A stretch of 64,000 nucleotides of DNA from JANMEB01 sp041745295 (GCA_041745295.1 JBGTJE010000060.1:186001-250000), one strand, 5' to 3'; positions 8,128 through 17,303 are shown, counted from the first letter of the stretch. Notes: generated by a model from the letters alone, not told the origin. Numbers and translations are program-made.

Positions 8128-9645
8128 ATGACATTGACCGAATCACATGACCCCGCGAACGCTCCGCCGGTTTTGGCGCCGGAGCCCAGCTTCGCACCAG
8201 GATACGAGATTATTGAAGCACACGCGGTCGGTTCATGGAACGTCGTGTCGTGTTGCGTTACGTGGGTCGTCATTGTCGCGGTGCTGGCGTTTCACGCCTT
8301 CAATGTTGCCGTTAGCGAAGTGGAGACGCGGGTAGAGGCGACGTCGATTGACTTAATGCAAATTAACCTGGTGGCGAAATTCGCAGTCGGCACCAAGCAA
8401 TTGTCCAACGATCAAACATTCCCGTTCAAGGCTTCGGAATTCGGCGCCGATGATTTTCCCGAACTACATTGGTGCAACTCGATTTTGCTGAACGAAGTGG
8501 GAGGTGCGAATGCCGCACTCAAGCATGTCGAGAAGATTCAAAATGAACTCGACGATCACCTCATCTCGCTCACTGTAAAACAAGCCCAGTTAGCCGATAT
8601 CCTGACTCGAATCTTGACCGATTACGCGCAAAAAGATTGGAGCGCGTCCAACGTTTCAACCGACGAACGCAAGCTCGTGACCGAACGACTGGGCTTTTGC
8701 GGAACCTTGGTTTTGACACCGGAACAGGGGCCCGATCGTAGTGCGCGTGATCGCCTCGAGAAACAAGCTGCGACGTTCACGGTGGTGACCATTGGTATTA
8801 TGTTGTTGGTTGGATTGGTTCTCTTGGTCGGATGCGTCGGATTTTGCGTCGCGCTAGCGGCGCTGATCGCGGGTAAGTTCCGATTTCACTTTGGACGCGA
8901 AGCCGGGCGCGGGCACATCTATGGCGAGACATTTGCAATCTGGTTTTTGATGTTCACGATCATGCAGGTGGTCATTGGAGAAACGGTGCCACGGCACCTC
9001 GTTCTGATCGCCGTCGGAATCGGGTTTTTCGCATCGCTGGCGGCGTTAGCTTGGCCAATGGTTCGTGGCGTTTCGTGGCAAGACGTCCGCCGTGACATCG
9101 GTTGGCGTCTCGAGACCAATCCGTTGCTAGAGGCTTTTTACGGTGCTGCGGCGTACATCTGCCTAACGCCGTTGATCTTGTGTTCGTTAATCCTCGTCGT
9201 GATCCTGGCCAACTTCTTTGGACCGATCGGACTACTTCCGATCGGGCAGTTCGATGGAAAGAATGCGCCTAGCCATCCCATTGTTTTCGAGTTGGCTAAG
9301 AATGATCCGTTCGTTGTGATCACCGCCTTGATCTTGGCCTGCGTCGCCGCGCCGATTGTCGAAGAAACGATGTTTCGCGGTGTACTGTACCGCCACCTGC
9401 GCGACTCGACGATTTGGTTCCGAGGCTTTGTCAGCGTATTTCTTTCGGCATCGATCAATGCACTCATCTTTGCCGCAATTCACCCGCAAGGATTACTCGG
9501 AATTCCCGTGTTGGGAACCTTGGCATTTGGATTTTCGCTCGTCCGCGAGTGGCGCGACTCGCTGATCGCTCCGATGGTAATGCATGCCATCAACAACGGT
9601 ACGATGACGTTGCTGTTACTGCTCGTACTTAATGGCCTGAATTAA
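8128..9645 (+). CDS. CPBP-family (type II CAAX-like) intramembrane protease
   Basis: 505 residues from ATG at 8128; a TTG two codons earlier is an alternative start. One N-terminal transmembrane helix (about 40-62) is followed by a roughly 150-residue extracytoplasmic region, then a multi-helix domain. The CPBP/ABI signature is complete: EETMFRG near 412-418 (the EExxxR metal/proton motif), FAAIHP in the next helix, and MHAINNG in the last. These families include CAAX endopeptidases and bacteriocin-immunity proteins; substrates are unknown. The N-terminal extension is not part of the core fold. A second, shorter CPBP protein is encoded at 11568-12275. Confidence 0.88.
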   Translation: MTLTESHDPANAPPVLAPEPSFAPGYEIIEAHAVGSWNVVSCCVTWVVIVAVLAFHAFNVAVSEVETRVEATSIDLMQINLVAKFAVGTKQLSNDQTFPFKASEFGADDFPELHWCNSILLNEVGGANAALKHVEKIQNELDDHLISLTVKQAQLADILTRILTDYAQKDWSASNVSTDERKLVTERLGFCGTLVLTPEQGPDRSARDRLEKQAATFTVVTIGIMLLVGLVLLVGCVGFCVALAALIAGKFRFHFGREAGRGHIYGETFAIWFLMFTIMQVVIGETVPRHLVLIAVGIGFFASLAALAWPMVRGVSWQDVRRDIGWRLETNPLLEAFYGAAAYICLTPLILCSLILVVILANFFGPIGLLPIGQFDGKNAPSHPIVFELAKNDPFVVITALILACVAAPIVEETMFRGVLYRHLRDSTIWFRGFVSVFLSASINALIFAAIHPQGLLGIPVLGTLAFGFSLVREWRDSLIAPMVMHAINNGTMTLLLLLVLNGLN

Positions 9646-9701
9646 ACCGCGTTCCGTGAATGGGTAGTAGCCATTGCCGGAGCTCGCCATTCGTCGCGGC
9701 G

Positions 9702-9733
9702 GACGTTCCGAATTCTGTCGAATTCGGAACGTC
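9702..9733. terminator. Perfect 13-bp hairpin between convergent genes
   Basis: GACGTTCCGAATT and AATTCGGAACGTC pair perfectly around the six-base loop CTGTCG. It lies midway between the convergent protease gene and the Cys-rich protein gene. Neither strand has a T tract after it, so it may be a bidirectional terminator or a decay-blocking hairpin. Confidence 0.6.
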
Positions 9734-9757
9734 AATCGCTACCGCGATGTGAAATCA

Positions 9758-10159
9758 TTATCGGCGACAAAGCGCATGCAACCGACCGAACAATCCGTGC
9801 CGACCACTGTCGCAACAGGGCTCCGGTTCGCAACACACAGTGGAGGCCGGCGCACAGCAAATAGTCGTGTACGTTGTCACTGGCACGCGCACACATCGTT
9901 TGACGTACTTCGTACATCGAACGATTTTGGTGCGGCAGCAGCCACAGCAGTCGATGTAGCGAACTTTCTTGCAATAGGTGACGGGGCAGCATTTGACGAC
10001 GGTAATATAGGACGTGCGGCAGACGGTTTGGCAAACGGGAGCACACGTGCTGACGCAGGGGCTGGTGCAGGAACTTCGTTTGCAGCGGTGGCAGGCGTCC
10101 GCGATGTTTGTAAGTCCGGCGACGAGCGCGAAAATCATTACAGCGGCAAGGCGATTCAT
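9758..10159 (-). CDS. Small exported cysteine-rich protein (YTV-like)
   Basis: 133 residues from ATG at 10159, chosen because GGGAG lies about eight bases upstream and a signal peptide follows at once (MNRLAAVMIFALVAGLTNIADA). The mature part is full of cysteines, often paired (CCGCC, ICCAP, VCCEPEPCC). It contains basic-aromatic stretches such as YITVVKCCPVTYCKKVRYI that echo the larger YTV protein at 1485-3059. It probably belongs to the same class of disulphide-linked envelope proteins. No enzymatic motif is present. The C-terminus is basic (GRHGLFGRLHALCRR), as is the tail of the larger protein (RFRGLLSRLHCC), which supports relatedness. Confidence 0.8.
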   Translation of the reverse strand: MNRLAAVMIFALVAGLTNIADACHRCKRSSCTSPCVSTCAPVCQTVCRTSYITVVKCCPVTYCKKVRYIDCCGCCRTKIVRCTKYVKRCVRVPVTTYTTICCAPASTVCCEPEPCCDSGRHGLFGRLHALCRR

Positions 10160-10303
10160 GTTGCTTTCTCCCTTAATGATAGATGTACATTGCCTTGAAA
10201 AACTGGAATAAAGTTTAACGGATGCGCAATTTGAATAAAGCAGGCTTGGGAAAATTGTCACCCGGAAGGCATGGCAGGGTGCATCAATATCTTCAACGGG
10301 TAG

Positions 10304-10984
10304 CTAAGGCTGCGCGGTGCGAAGATGCCCAAAGTTGTCGGTTTGCCAGACCCGATTGGTTGCCACATCGATGGCGGTCAGCCACCCTCCTTCCACGCAA
10401 AACGTGTCGATGATTGCCAAGTGTCCGAGTTCGCGGATTTCATGGCTCTCCTGGGGCGTGTGTCCCACGATCGCCTTCTTACCGGAGAGATGCGGTCCCG
10501 GCGGGTCTTCGAGAATGTGGGACCAAAATAACAACTCGCCCGGTTGTTCCTCCAGCGAAAGGCTCGGATCGTAGTTTGCGTGCACGAAAAAATGCTGCTC
10601 GCTTTCGAAGAATCGAACGCAATGGTTCAAGAAGGCAATGTGATGTTGCGGAATATTCTTGAGACGTCCACCGTAGCTATGGATCGTCGCCATACCGCCG
10701 TTTTCAAGCCAGTTGTCCAAATCGCGCTTGGTCTTGAGCGCGTTCACCATCATGATCTCGTGGTTGCCAATCAAAGGGACAAGATTGCAGTGCGACACCA
10801 GGTCGGTGAGGATCTCCAATACGTCCGCGCTGTGAAGGCCCCGATCGACGTAGTCGCCGAGCAAAACCAACGTGTCCATGGGTCGGGGTTGGATTGCCCT
10901 CAATAACGCTCGCAATGCCTCGGCGCAGCCATGAATGTCGCCAATTGCAATGATCCTTGACATGCCGAGTCGTATCCCGCCCAT
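10304..10984 (-). CDS. Metallophosphoesterase, PPP-type serine/threonine phosphatase-like
   Basis: 226 residues. The calcineurin-like phosphatase motifs are in order: GDIHG near 15-19, GDYVDRG near 43-49 and GNHE near 73-76, with further His residues (HANYDP, GHTPQ) completing the two-metal site. This pattern fits bacterial PPP phosphatases such as PrpA/PrpE and also Ap4A hydrolases, so the substrate (phosphoprotein or dinucleotide) is open. The ATG at 10984 overlaps the TAA of the upstream gene (TAATG), so the two are translationally coupled; an internal ATG at 10963 also gives a complete fold. It is the last gene of the five-gene folC operon. Confidence 0.88.
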   Translation of the reverse strand: MGGIRLGMSRIIAIGDIHGCAEALRALLRAIQPRPMDTLVLLGDYVDRGLHSADVLEILTDLVSHCNLVPLIGNHEIMMVNALKTKRDLDNWLENGGMATIHSYGGRLKNIPQHHIAFLNHCVRFFESEQHFFVHANYDPSLSLEEQPGELLFWSHILEDPPGPHLSGKKAIVGHTPQESHEIRELGHLAIIDTFCVEGGWLTAIDVATNRVWQTDNFGHLRTAQP

Positions 10985-11562
10985 TAATTCAAGTTGGGAT
11001 CGATCGGCTGGGCGACGGGCTTGGAGAATATGATGTCCAACCCGATCTTGTCGCTGACCGAATTCCAGAGATTTTCCGCATCGCCCAGAACTAGGTCAGC
11101 GTTGGCGGGGACGACAAGCCAACCGCCGACGGACAATTCGTAGTCGAGTTGGTTTGGTCCCCAGCCACTGTAGCCACAAAACAATCGGAAAGGTCGCAGC
11201 GTCTGGCTCAAGATCGCAATGAGATTATCGCGTTTCATCGAAAAGTAGAGATTCTCGAGGACGTCTTTCTCGGCGAGCGAAACGCAACCGTGAATGGCCA
11301 TCAGCGGACCTTCGACGGGTCCGCCCACGTACAGTCGATGATCGCTCGTGGGCATTTCCGAGACGTCCGTGAACAACTCGCCGATCTTTGTATTTGATGC
11401 GCGATTGAGGACCAATCCAGAGGCTCCCTCGTGATCGTGTTGAATCACGAGCACGACGCTTTGATTGAAATTTGGGTCCATCAAGTCGGGAACTGCAATG
11501 AGCAAGTCGCCGGTCAAAGAGTTTTGTCCCATTGCGCGTCCTGATAAAGCCGTCAATTTCAA
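10984..11562 (-). CDS. YqgE/AlgH family protein (UPF0301)
   Basis: 192 residues, of usual family length. Family blocks are recognisable: LTGDLLIAVPDLMDPNFNQS near the start, VVLVIQHDHEGASGLVLNR, YVGGPVEGPL and FCGYSGWGPNQLDYEL. AlgH was first linked to alginate regulation in Pseudomonas, but the biochemical role of the family is not settled. There is no signal peptide; it should be cytoplasmic. The reading frame opens at 11562, six bases after the upstream protease gene stops. The internal ATG at 11532 (MGQNSLTGD) matches the usual family start better. The stop codon overlaps the start of the phosphatase gene. Confidence 0.88.
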   Translation of the reverse strand: MKLTALSGRAMGQNSLTGDLLIAVPDLMDPNFNQSVVLVIQHDHEGASGLVLNRASNTKIGELFTDVSEMPTSDHRLYVGGPVEGPLMAIHGCVSLAEKDVLENLYFSMKRDNLIAILSQTLRPFRLFCGYSGWGPNQLDYELSVGGWLVVPANADLVLGDAENLWNSVSDKIGLDIIFSKPVAQPIDPNLN

Positions 11563-11567
11563 ATATT

Positions 11568-12275
11568 CTACTCAGGAGTTCGGTCCAAGACAGGATCGCG
11601 TCTAGCTTTTGCCCGTCCTGCCTCGCGCAAGACCAAAATGGCGACAAAATCATAGATCCCGTGCGTCAGGATGGCCGGGACCACTGATCCGCTCTGGAGC
11701 ATGACGGCTCCCAACACTCCGCCAATCAAAGTGGCTACCACGACATACATGAAACTCATCGCGTGGCACAAGCCAAAAAGGACGGATGCCACACACAAAG
11801 CGCCAACCGTTCCCAGCAAACCGAAGAACGCGGTTTGCAGCCCTCCTTGAAGACACCAACGAAACAGCATTTCCTCGCCCATGCCTGCACCTGCCGAGAG
11901 AAGGGCGATTTGTCCCACCGAAAGGGGCTCAAACACGGGGAGTACGAATCGATAAACAAAATCGCGAAATTCACGAAACGGTCGCAACGGGATCAACAGA
12001 GTCATCGCCGCGATCGCGAACGTGGCGAGCAACCCGAGTAGTGTCCAGGAGATCGTTCCCGGCATGTCCAGCCGGAAAAAATGGTGCAAGGGCTGATCGC
12101 GGTTGTAGAACCCAAGGCTTCCCAGGACCAGCGCGCCAAGCAAGCACCCGCCCTCAATCCACAATCCCCACCACATCAGCCGCGATGACGAGGGGAGTCG
12201 CAATGTCGCGGTCGATCCATCGGGCGATGAGATGGAATCCGTAATTGGACGGCGAGAAAGACCATCATCGGACAC
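11568..12275 (-). CDS. CPBP-family intramembrane protease, short form
   Basis: 235 residues, with several hydrophobic helices and the CPBP motifs EEMLFRW (about 138-144), FGLCHAMS and HGIYDFVA. This is the core family size, without the extracytoplasmic extension seen in the protein at 8128-9645. It should sit in the inner membrane. It is the third gene of the folC operon: the DUF6800-like gene ends 53 bases upstream, and the AlgH gene begins five bases downstream. Function beyond the protease fold is unknown; the operon partners do not name a substrate. Confidence 0.87.
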   Translation of the reverse strand: MSDDGLSRRPITDSISSPDGSTATLRLPSSSRLMWWGLWIEGGCLLGALVLGSLGFYNRDQPLHHFFRLDMPGTISWTLLGLLATFAIAAMTLLIPLRPFREFRDFVYRFVLPVFEPLSVGQIALLSAGAGMGEEMLFRWCLQGGLQTAFFGLLGTVGALCVASVLFGLCHAMSFMYVVVATLIGGVLGAVMLQSGSVVPAILTHGIYDFVAILVLREAGRAKARRDPVLDRTPE

Positions 12276-12328
12276 CGCGTATCAACTCCAGTCGGGTGGC
12301 ACAGCCGCTGCCGACGGCGCATAAGAAT

Positions 12329-12514
12329 CTATCGAGTGGTAATCCCCATCGCCGCAATCACGGAATCTGCGCCCGGGGTAAGTCGCCGCAATTTGCGGAC
12401 GATTTCGGCTTTTTCGGATGCCGACGCGGCGACGACTCGTTTCTTCATTCGAGAAATTTGTTTTTTGCGTTTGCGGCGACGATTGATCTCACGATTTCGT
12501 TCAACACCGGCCAT
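12329..12514 (-). CDS. DUF6800-like basic micro-protein
   Basis: 61 residues, extremely basic (MAGVERNREINRRRKRKK at the start), predicted mostly helical, with a KAEIVRKLRRLTPG segment near the C-terminus. The pattern ERNxEIxRRRxRKxxxxKL with a later K(I/L)RRxxP block is what I recall for the planctomycete family DUF6800, whose role is unknown. It fits exactly between folC (39 bases upstream) and the CPBP gene (53 bases downstream) on the same strand, supporting it as a real gene. Charge and size suggest an RNA or ribosome binder, which is inference only. Confidence 0.72.
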   Translation of the reverse strand: MAGVERNREINRRRKRKKQISRMKKRVVAASASEKAEIVRKLRRLTPGADSVIAAMGITTR

Positions 12515-12553
12515 TTAAATTCCTTTGAATGAATCTGGATGAATTCGGACAAT

Positions 12554-14008
12554 CTAATCGATGGCGGGCACTTGTTCAACGCGCGACACTGGGAGCGATC
12601 GCCAATTTCTGATCACCGGGAGCATTTCGCCAACCAAAAACGCTGACCCGGTGACCGCTACGGAGTGGCATGGATCGCTGGATTGCAGGACCATTTCCCA
12701 TGCTTCCTGTGAATTGGCAGCGGTTGAAAGCTTCGGAATAGTGCGATTCGGATTGGACCATCGCGCCAATTGTTTTTCGGCCAAGGACTTGAGAACTGCC
12801 ACTTCGCACCCCCGCGGATTGCCGACAATCTTCGCCAGAATCACGCGCTCAAAGTGCGGTAGCAAATGGGACAACATCCGCGAAATTTTCTTGTCGCGAC
12901 TGGCCGAAAAGATTAAGACTCGGCCCCGCGAATCGGATCCAAAACGCTCGTTCAACGTTCGGACAAATGCGCTCACGGACAACTCGTTGTGGGCGATATC
13001 GAGAACGATTCTAGGTTGACCATCGAACACTTGAAATCGTCCGGAAATGCTGATGTCCTGTAATCCGAGTCGGATTGCGGACGAGTCGACATTCCAACCA
13101 AGATGTACCAAACACTTTGCAACGGCAATCGCAATCGATGCATTGACGGCCTGATGCCGTCCGATCAAATTCGTTCGACAATTCAAGAGCTCGTATTCCC
13201 CGCCTACATTGCCCCAAGTATGAAACTCGGTTGGATCGTCGCGCTGCGGGACGCGGCGTGCCACGCGACAGCGAAAATCCTGGCCAAGCCAAAACGTGGG
13301 GGCGCGATTGCGGTTTGCGATTTCTGCGATCACTTGCGCCGACTTGTACTGTTGAACGCCGCAAATCAACGGGATCTCTGGCTTGATAATGCCGGCCTTT
13401 TCAGCGGCGATGAGACTTCGCGTGGCTCCCAGCAGGCGTTGGTGGTCCAATCCAATATTTGTAATAACGGTTGCGATCGGTCGACAGACATTGGTCGAAT
13501 CGAGTCGCCCGCCCATCCCGACTTCGATCACCGCAGCGTCGACCTCGCGGAGCGCAAAATAATCGAACGCCGCTGCCGTCATAACTTCAAAAAACGTGGG
13601 TGGATGAAGCTCGTTTCGTTCCCCGCTTTGCCGATCGATTTCGGCAATATCGGGGCGAAAGGATTCGATCAATTGGGAAAAGTCCGCGCTGGGAATCTGC
13701 TCGCGCGCGACCACAATTCGTTCGCGAAGGTTTTCCAGATGAGGTGAGGAATATACTCCCGTCCGATACCCCGCTGCGGCGAGAATGCCCGCGACCATCG
13801 AAACCACGGAGCCTTTGCCCTTGGTGCCCGCCACGTGGATAATCGGATAACGCAGGTGAGGATTGCCCCGTCGATTCAAGAGCTGCAGGATTGTCTCAAA
13901 TCGAAAGTCCCAGTCCTCGTTCGGATCGTCACTGCGGCGCTCGTAGTTGATCCGGCTATACAAGTAATCTTCGGTGGCCGCAGATCGCGACGAACATTCA
14001 TTCGACAT
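12554..14008 (-). CDS. folC: Bifunctional folylpolyglutamate synthase / dihydrofolate synthase
   Basis: 484 residues. The enzyme adds glutamate to dihydropteroate and then to folates, using ATP, in the cytoplasm. The Mur-ligase type P-loop GTKGKGS is at 61-67, followed by the family segments RIVVAREQIP, GMGGRLDSTN and TNIGLDHQ (the last provides ADP/metal contacts). The C-terminal domain contains VLDIAHNELS (canonical DxAHN) and ends in SAFLVGE. The N-terminus has about 20 residues before the usual family start. It is the first gene of a minus-strand run with DUF6800-like, CPBP protease, AlgH and phosphatase genes, but only folC has an obvious housekeeping role. Confidence 0.94.
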   Translation of the reverse strand: MSNECSSRSAATEDYLYSRINYERRSDDPNEDWDFRFETILQLLNRRGNPHLRYPIIHVAGTKGKGSVVSMVAGILAAAGYRTGVYSSPHLENLRERIVVAREQIPSADFSQLIESFRPDIAEIDRQSGERNELHPPTFFEVMTAAAFDYFALREVDAAVIEVGMGGRLDSTNVCRPIATVITNIGLDHQRLLGATRSLIAAEKAGIIKPEIPLICGVQQYKSAQVIAEIANRNRAPTFWLGQDFRCRVARRVPQRDDPTEFHTWGNVGGEYELLNCRTNLIGRHQAVNASIAIAVAKCLVHLGWNVDSSAIRLGLQDISISGRFQVFDGQPRIVLDIAHNELSVSAFVRTLNERFGSDSRGRVLIFSASRDKKISRMLSHLLPHFERVILAKIVGNPRGCEVAVLKSLAEKQLARWSNPNRTIPKLSTAANSQEAWEMVLQSSDPCHSVAVTGSAFLVGEMLPVIRNWRSLPVSRVEQVPAID

Positions 14009-14279
14009 CGGATTTGCGGTCCAAATAACGTGAATTCTGCCGAATTAGTCACGCGGTAAACGCGAGCGTAAAACAAGGCGCGCTGATCGGTTGCAATCGG
14101 AAACCCGGACGAAGCGAAAATCCTTGCCATCTTGGACGAAACAACCAAGGTTTCTATATTCTAACGGAAATCGGCGCAAATGGGTCCTCAACGAAACGCA
14201 CGACACGAGCTAAAATGACACGACGCCACACGCTTGTCCCTTTCAATGTCCTACTTCATTTATCCTTTGCGCGATATCA

Positions 14280-15269
14280 ATGACAGCTCCTCCAAGCGAT
14301 GATACCTCGAAGAAAACTAATTCGAGCAAAGAGATTTCCCGGCGGGGATTCAAGCAATCATTGGAGACGAATCCCGATTACGATCCCAATCTTGTGATCG
14401 AGACCCAAAGCTTAACCAAAATCTACCGAGATTTTTGGGGCCGACAAAAGGTCCGCGCCTTGAAAGCCTTGGATCTCGAAGTGCGCAAAGGCGAGATTTT
14501 TGGACTTCTCGGACCGAACGGCTCCGGAAAATCGACCACGATCAAATTGTTGTTGGGGTTGCTCTTCCCCACCGCCGGCCGAGCGCTGGTGTTTGGCAAG
14601 GATTCGTTCGAAGTCACAAAAAATGAACGAATCGGATACCTCCCCGAAGAGTCCTATTTATACAAGTTTTTGACCGCCGAAGAGACGCTTGATTTTTATG
14701 GGCGCCTGTTTGATATGCCAGCGGCCGTCCGGCGCGAACGGTCCGCGGCGCTGATCGAAAAGGTCGGTTTGACTTGGGCCAAACGTCGCCAAGTCAAAGA
14801 GTATTCCAAGGGCATGACAAGGCGAATCGGGCTGGCCCAAGCATTGATCAATGATCCCGAGCTGATATTGTTGGATGAGCCAACCTCTGGCTTAGACCCG
14901 CTCGGCACGCGCGAAATGAAAGACATGATTTTGGAACTTCGCGAGCAGGGAAAAACCGTCGTCATGTCCAGCCATTTGTTAGCGGACGTGCAAGACGTTT
15001 GCGACCGGATTGCCATCCTGTACAAAGGCGAACTCAAGGAATTGGGACGCGTCGATCGGCTGCTTAAAGTGAGCGACGAAACTCAGATCCGCGTGAAGAA
15101 CTTGTCCCCCGCCGCCGAATCCGAGATTCGCGACGTACTGGCAAAACACAATTCCAATGTCCTGCAAATCGAAAACCCCAAGACCACATTGGAGGAGCTT
15201 TTCCTCAACATTGTCCGCGAAAGCGAACAGCATCCTGGTCGCCGTTCGACTGGCGCCCACAACGAGTAA
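14280..15269 (+). CDS. ABC transporter ATP-binding protein
   Basis: 329 residues. Walker A GPNGSGKST is at 78-86. The signature region reads EYSKGMTRRIGLAQ (a degenerate LSGGQ, as in CcmA/NatA-like ATPases), Walker B is LILLDEPTSGLDP, and the H-loop is VMSSHLL. The N-terminus carries a 40-residue polar extension before the ATPase core, and a C-terminal region of about 70 residues follows the H-loop. This belongs to the ABC-2 class that pairs with permeases without a binding protein. The permease gene starts 21 bases downstream. Substrate unknown; export or membrane remodelling is more likely than uptake. Confidence 0.92.
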   Translation: MTAPPSDDTSKKTNSSKEISRRGFKQSLETNPDYDPNLVIETQSLTKIYRDFWGRQKVRALKALDLEVRKGEIFGLLGPNGSGKSTTIKLLLGLLFPTAGRALVFGKDSFEVTKNERIGYLPEESYLYKFLTAEETLDFYGRLFDMPAAVRRERSAALIEKVGLTWAKRRQVKEYSKGMTRRIGLAQALINDPELILLDEPTSGLDPLGTREMKDMILELREQGKTVVMSSHLLADVQDVCDRIAILYKGELKELGRVDRLLKVSDETQIRVKNLSPAAESEIRDVLAKHNSNVLQIENPKTTLEELFLNIVRESEQHPGRRSTGAHNE

Positions 15270-15290
15270 CATCAGTTTCGCGGCGGATCT

Positions 15291-17303
15291 ATGGTCATCA
15301 AAGACTTCAGCAATTTTCTCGAATGGTTCAGCGGCGGTGAATTCCTTTGGAACGGAGCGGTCGCGACGTTTCTCTACATCGCCCTTGGCTGCTTGGTAAT
15401 AGGCGTGCTGTTCGGCTACATCGTCTCCGTGATTCGGCACGGACCGTTCGAAGCATTTTTTGTCACCGCCAACACGCTCTTTCAAGCCGTCCCGGATCTG
15501 TTGCACACGTCGCCCCGACGAGTGATCGCCTTGGCTCGACTGGCAGTCAAAGAGGCCTTCCGCCGCAAAGTCGTCATTTCGGCGATGGGGATTTTTGCCG
15601 TCGCACTCCTGTTCGGCGGCTGGTTTTTCAACTCGGGCAGCGAGCACCCGGAACGAACCTATATTGGCATCGTTTCCTGGGGCTCGCAATTATTGATCCT
15701 CATGATGGGCTTGCTGATTGGTTCGTTCAGTTTGCCGGACGATATCAAGAACAAAACCATCTACACCGTCGTCACCAAGCCCGTCAGGCCGACGGAGATT
15801 ATCTTGGGCAGAATCCTTGGATTCGCGGGCCTGTCCACCGTGCTTCTCCTGATCATGGCGACGGTTTGTTTGATGTTCGTGTCGCGAGGCTTGTCGCATC
15901 GGCATTTGGTCGCCGGCGAATCACAGACGCTGGCGGAACTACAAAAGGTCGATCCGGCGGTCGACACGAAAATCGACGGACGACGTGTTCCGGCAAATAC
16001 CGCCTACCTCGGCATGACGACCAACGTCAACAATCACCATCACCGAGTGCGCGTGATCCGTGAGGTCGTGGCCTCCGGCGAGCCCGAGCCAACCGATCTG
16101 TCGAACGTCGTCAAAATCGAGGAATCGGCGGGCAAGAAAACGTACTTGCGGTTGGCAGTCGATTCCGAGGGCGGACACACCCATTCGATTGCGCCACGCC
16201 CCGCCGCAGGGAAGATCCAAGCCGACGCTGAGTTGGCGATCGGACCGGCCACCGGCTTCTTTCGCGCCCGCGTGCCGATCTACGCGAGCTCACTCATCTT
16301 CACGCAACGCAATGGCGACACCGATACCAAGGGAATTGTGACCGGGGATGAATGGACGTATCGCGGTTATGTCGAAGGTGGCGCGTCGCTGGCCAAAGCC
16401 ACCTTTGAATTCCGTCAAATCGTCCCGGCAAAATTTTCGCAACTCGATCCAATCCATATGGAAATGATGCTCGGCGTCTTCCGTTCCTATAAAGGGGACA
16501 TCAGCAAGCGAATCTTGGCGTCGGTTTATTTCGAAAGTGTCCTTGATCCCTTGGCCGATTCTCAAATCAAATATCAGTCGGACCCGGTGACGTTTGAAAC
16601 GATCGAATTCGATCTCCAGAGTTTGAGTTTTCCGCGCAAGATGTTGGGCCGAGTGCTCGATGAGAACGGCAACATTATCCGCAAGGGTGAAGCCTTGGAT
16701 TTCTTCGAAGATCTCGCGGGAAATGGACAGGTCCGCGTCATCTTGCGATGTGAGGATCGCGACCAGTACTTGGGAGTCAGCCGGGCGGACGTCTATTTTC
16801 GCGCCGGTGAACGGTCCTATGGGCTGAATTTCTTTAAAGGGTTTTTTGGCATTTGGCTGCAAATGCTAATCGTCGTAACGTTGGCCGTAACGCTAACCAC
16901 ATTTCTCAACATGTCCGTGACGATGTTTGGCACGTTTCTGGTGATCATTCTCGGATTCGTGACCGAATTTATTCGCGATTTACTCAAGCCCGATGCCGAC
17001 GGTGGCGGTCCCCTGGAGTCTTTCATCCGGCTGGTGACGCAGGCGAACATGCAAACCCCTTTGCAAGAGGGGTTCCTCAATTCGGCGATGCAGTTGGTGG
17101 ACAAGGGGCTGCTCCGCGTGCTTAACGCAATGACCTACGTCGTTCCCGATTTTTCGCGTCTGGACTTTTCGAAGTTCATACAATTTGGGTATTGGATTGA
17201 CACGGATCGCTTGCTGATTGCAACGTGTCTTGCGTTTTCGTTTTGCATCGGGCTGATTGTCTTCGGGTACTTCAACTTGAAAACAAGAGAGATCGCGGCA
17301 TGA
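15291..17303 (+). CDS. ABC-2 type permease with a large extracytoplasmic insert
   Basis: 670 residues. N-terminal helices (about 20-50 and 95-110) are followed by SWGSQLLILMMGLLIGSF, the segment DDIKNKTIYTVVTKPVRPTEIILGR typical of ABC-2 permeases, and another helix (LSTVLLLIMATVCLMF). Then comes a soluble stretch of roughly 300 residues (about 210-510), and last several helices starting GIWLQMLIVVTLAVTL. The insert contains HTHS- and HHHR-type His patches and is probably beta-rich; no enzyme motif is seen. The final codons overlap the next gene in an ATGA arrangement. With the ATPase it forms a half or full transporter; such fused permease/periplasmic-domain proteins are common in planctomycetes but uncharacterised. 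Confidence 0.85.
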   Translation: MVIKDFSNFLEWFSGGEFLWNGAVATFLYIALGCLVIGVLFGYIVSVIRHGPFEAFFVTANTLFQAVPDLLHTSPRRVIALARLAVKEAFRRKVVISAMGIFAVALLFGGWFFNSGSEHPERTYIGIVSWGSQLLILMMGLLIGSFSLPDDIKNKTIYTVVTKPVRPTEIILGRILGFAGLSTVLLLIMATVCLMFVSRGLSHRHLVAGESQTLAELQKVDPAVDTKIDGRRVPANTAYLGMTTNVNNHHHRVRVIREVVASGEPEPTDLSNVVKIEESAGKKTYLRLAVDSEGGHTHSIAPRPAAGKIQADAELAIGPATGFFRARVPIYASSLIFTQRNGDTDTKGIVTGDEWTYRGYVEGGASLAKATFEFRQIVPAKFSQLDPIHMEMMLGVFRSYKGDISKRILASVYFESVLDPLADSQIKYQSDPVTFETIEFDLQSLSFPRKMLGRVLDENGNIIRKGEALDFFEDLAGNGQVRVILRCEDRDQYLGVSRADVYFRAGERSYGLNFFKGFFGIWLQMLIVVTLAVTLTTFLNMSVTMFGTFLVIILGFVTEFIRDLLKPDADGGGPLESFIRLVTQANMQTPLQEGFLNSAMQLVDKGLLRVLNAMTYVVPDFSRLDFSKFIQFGYWIDTDRLLIATCLAFSFCIGLIVFGYFNLKTREIAA

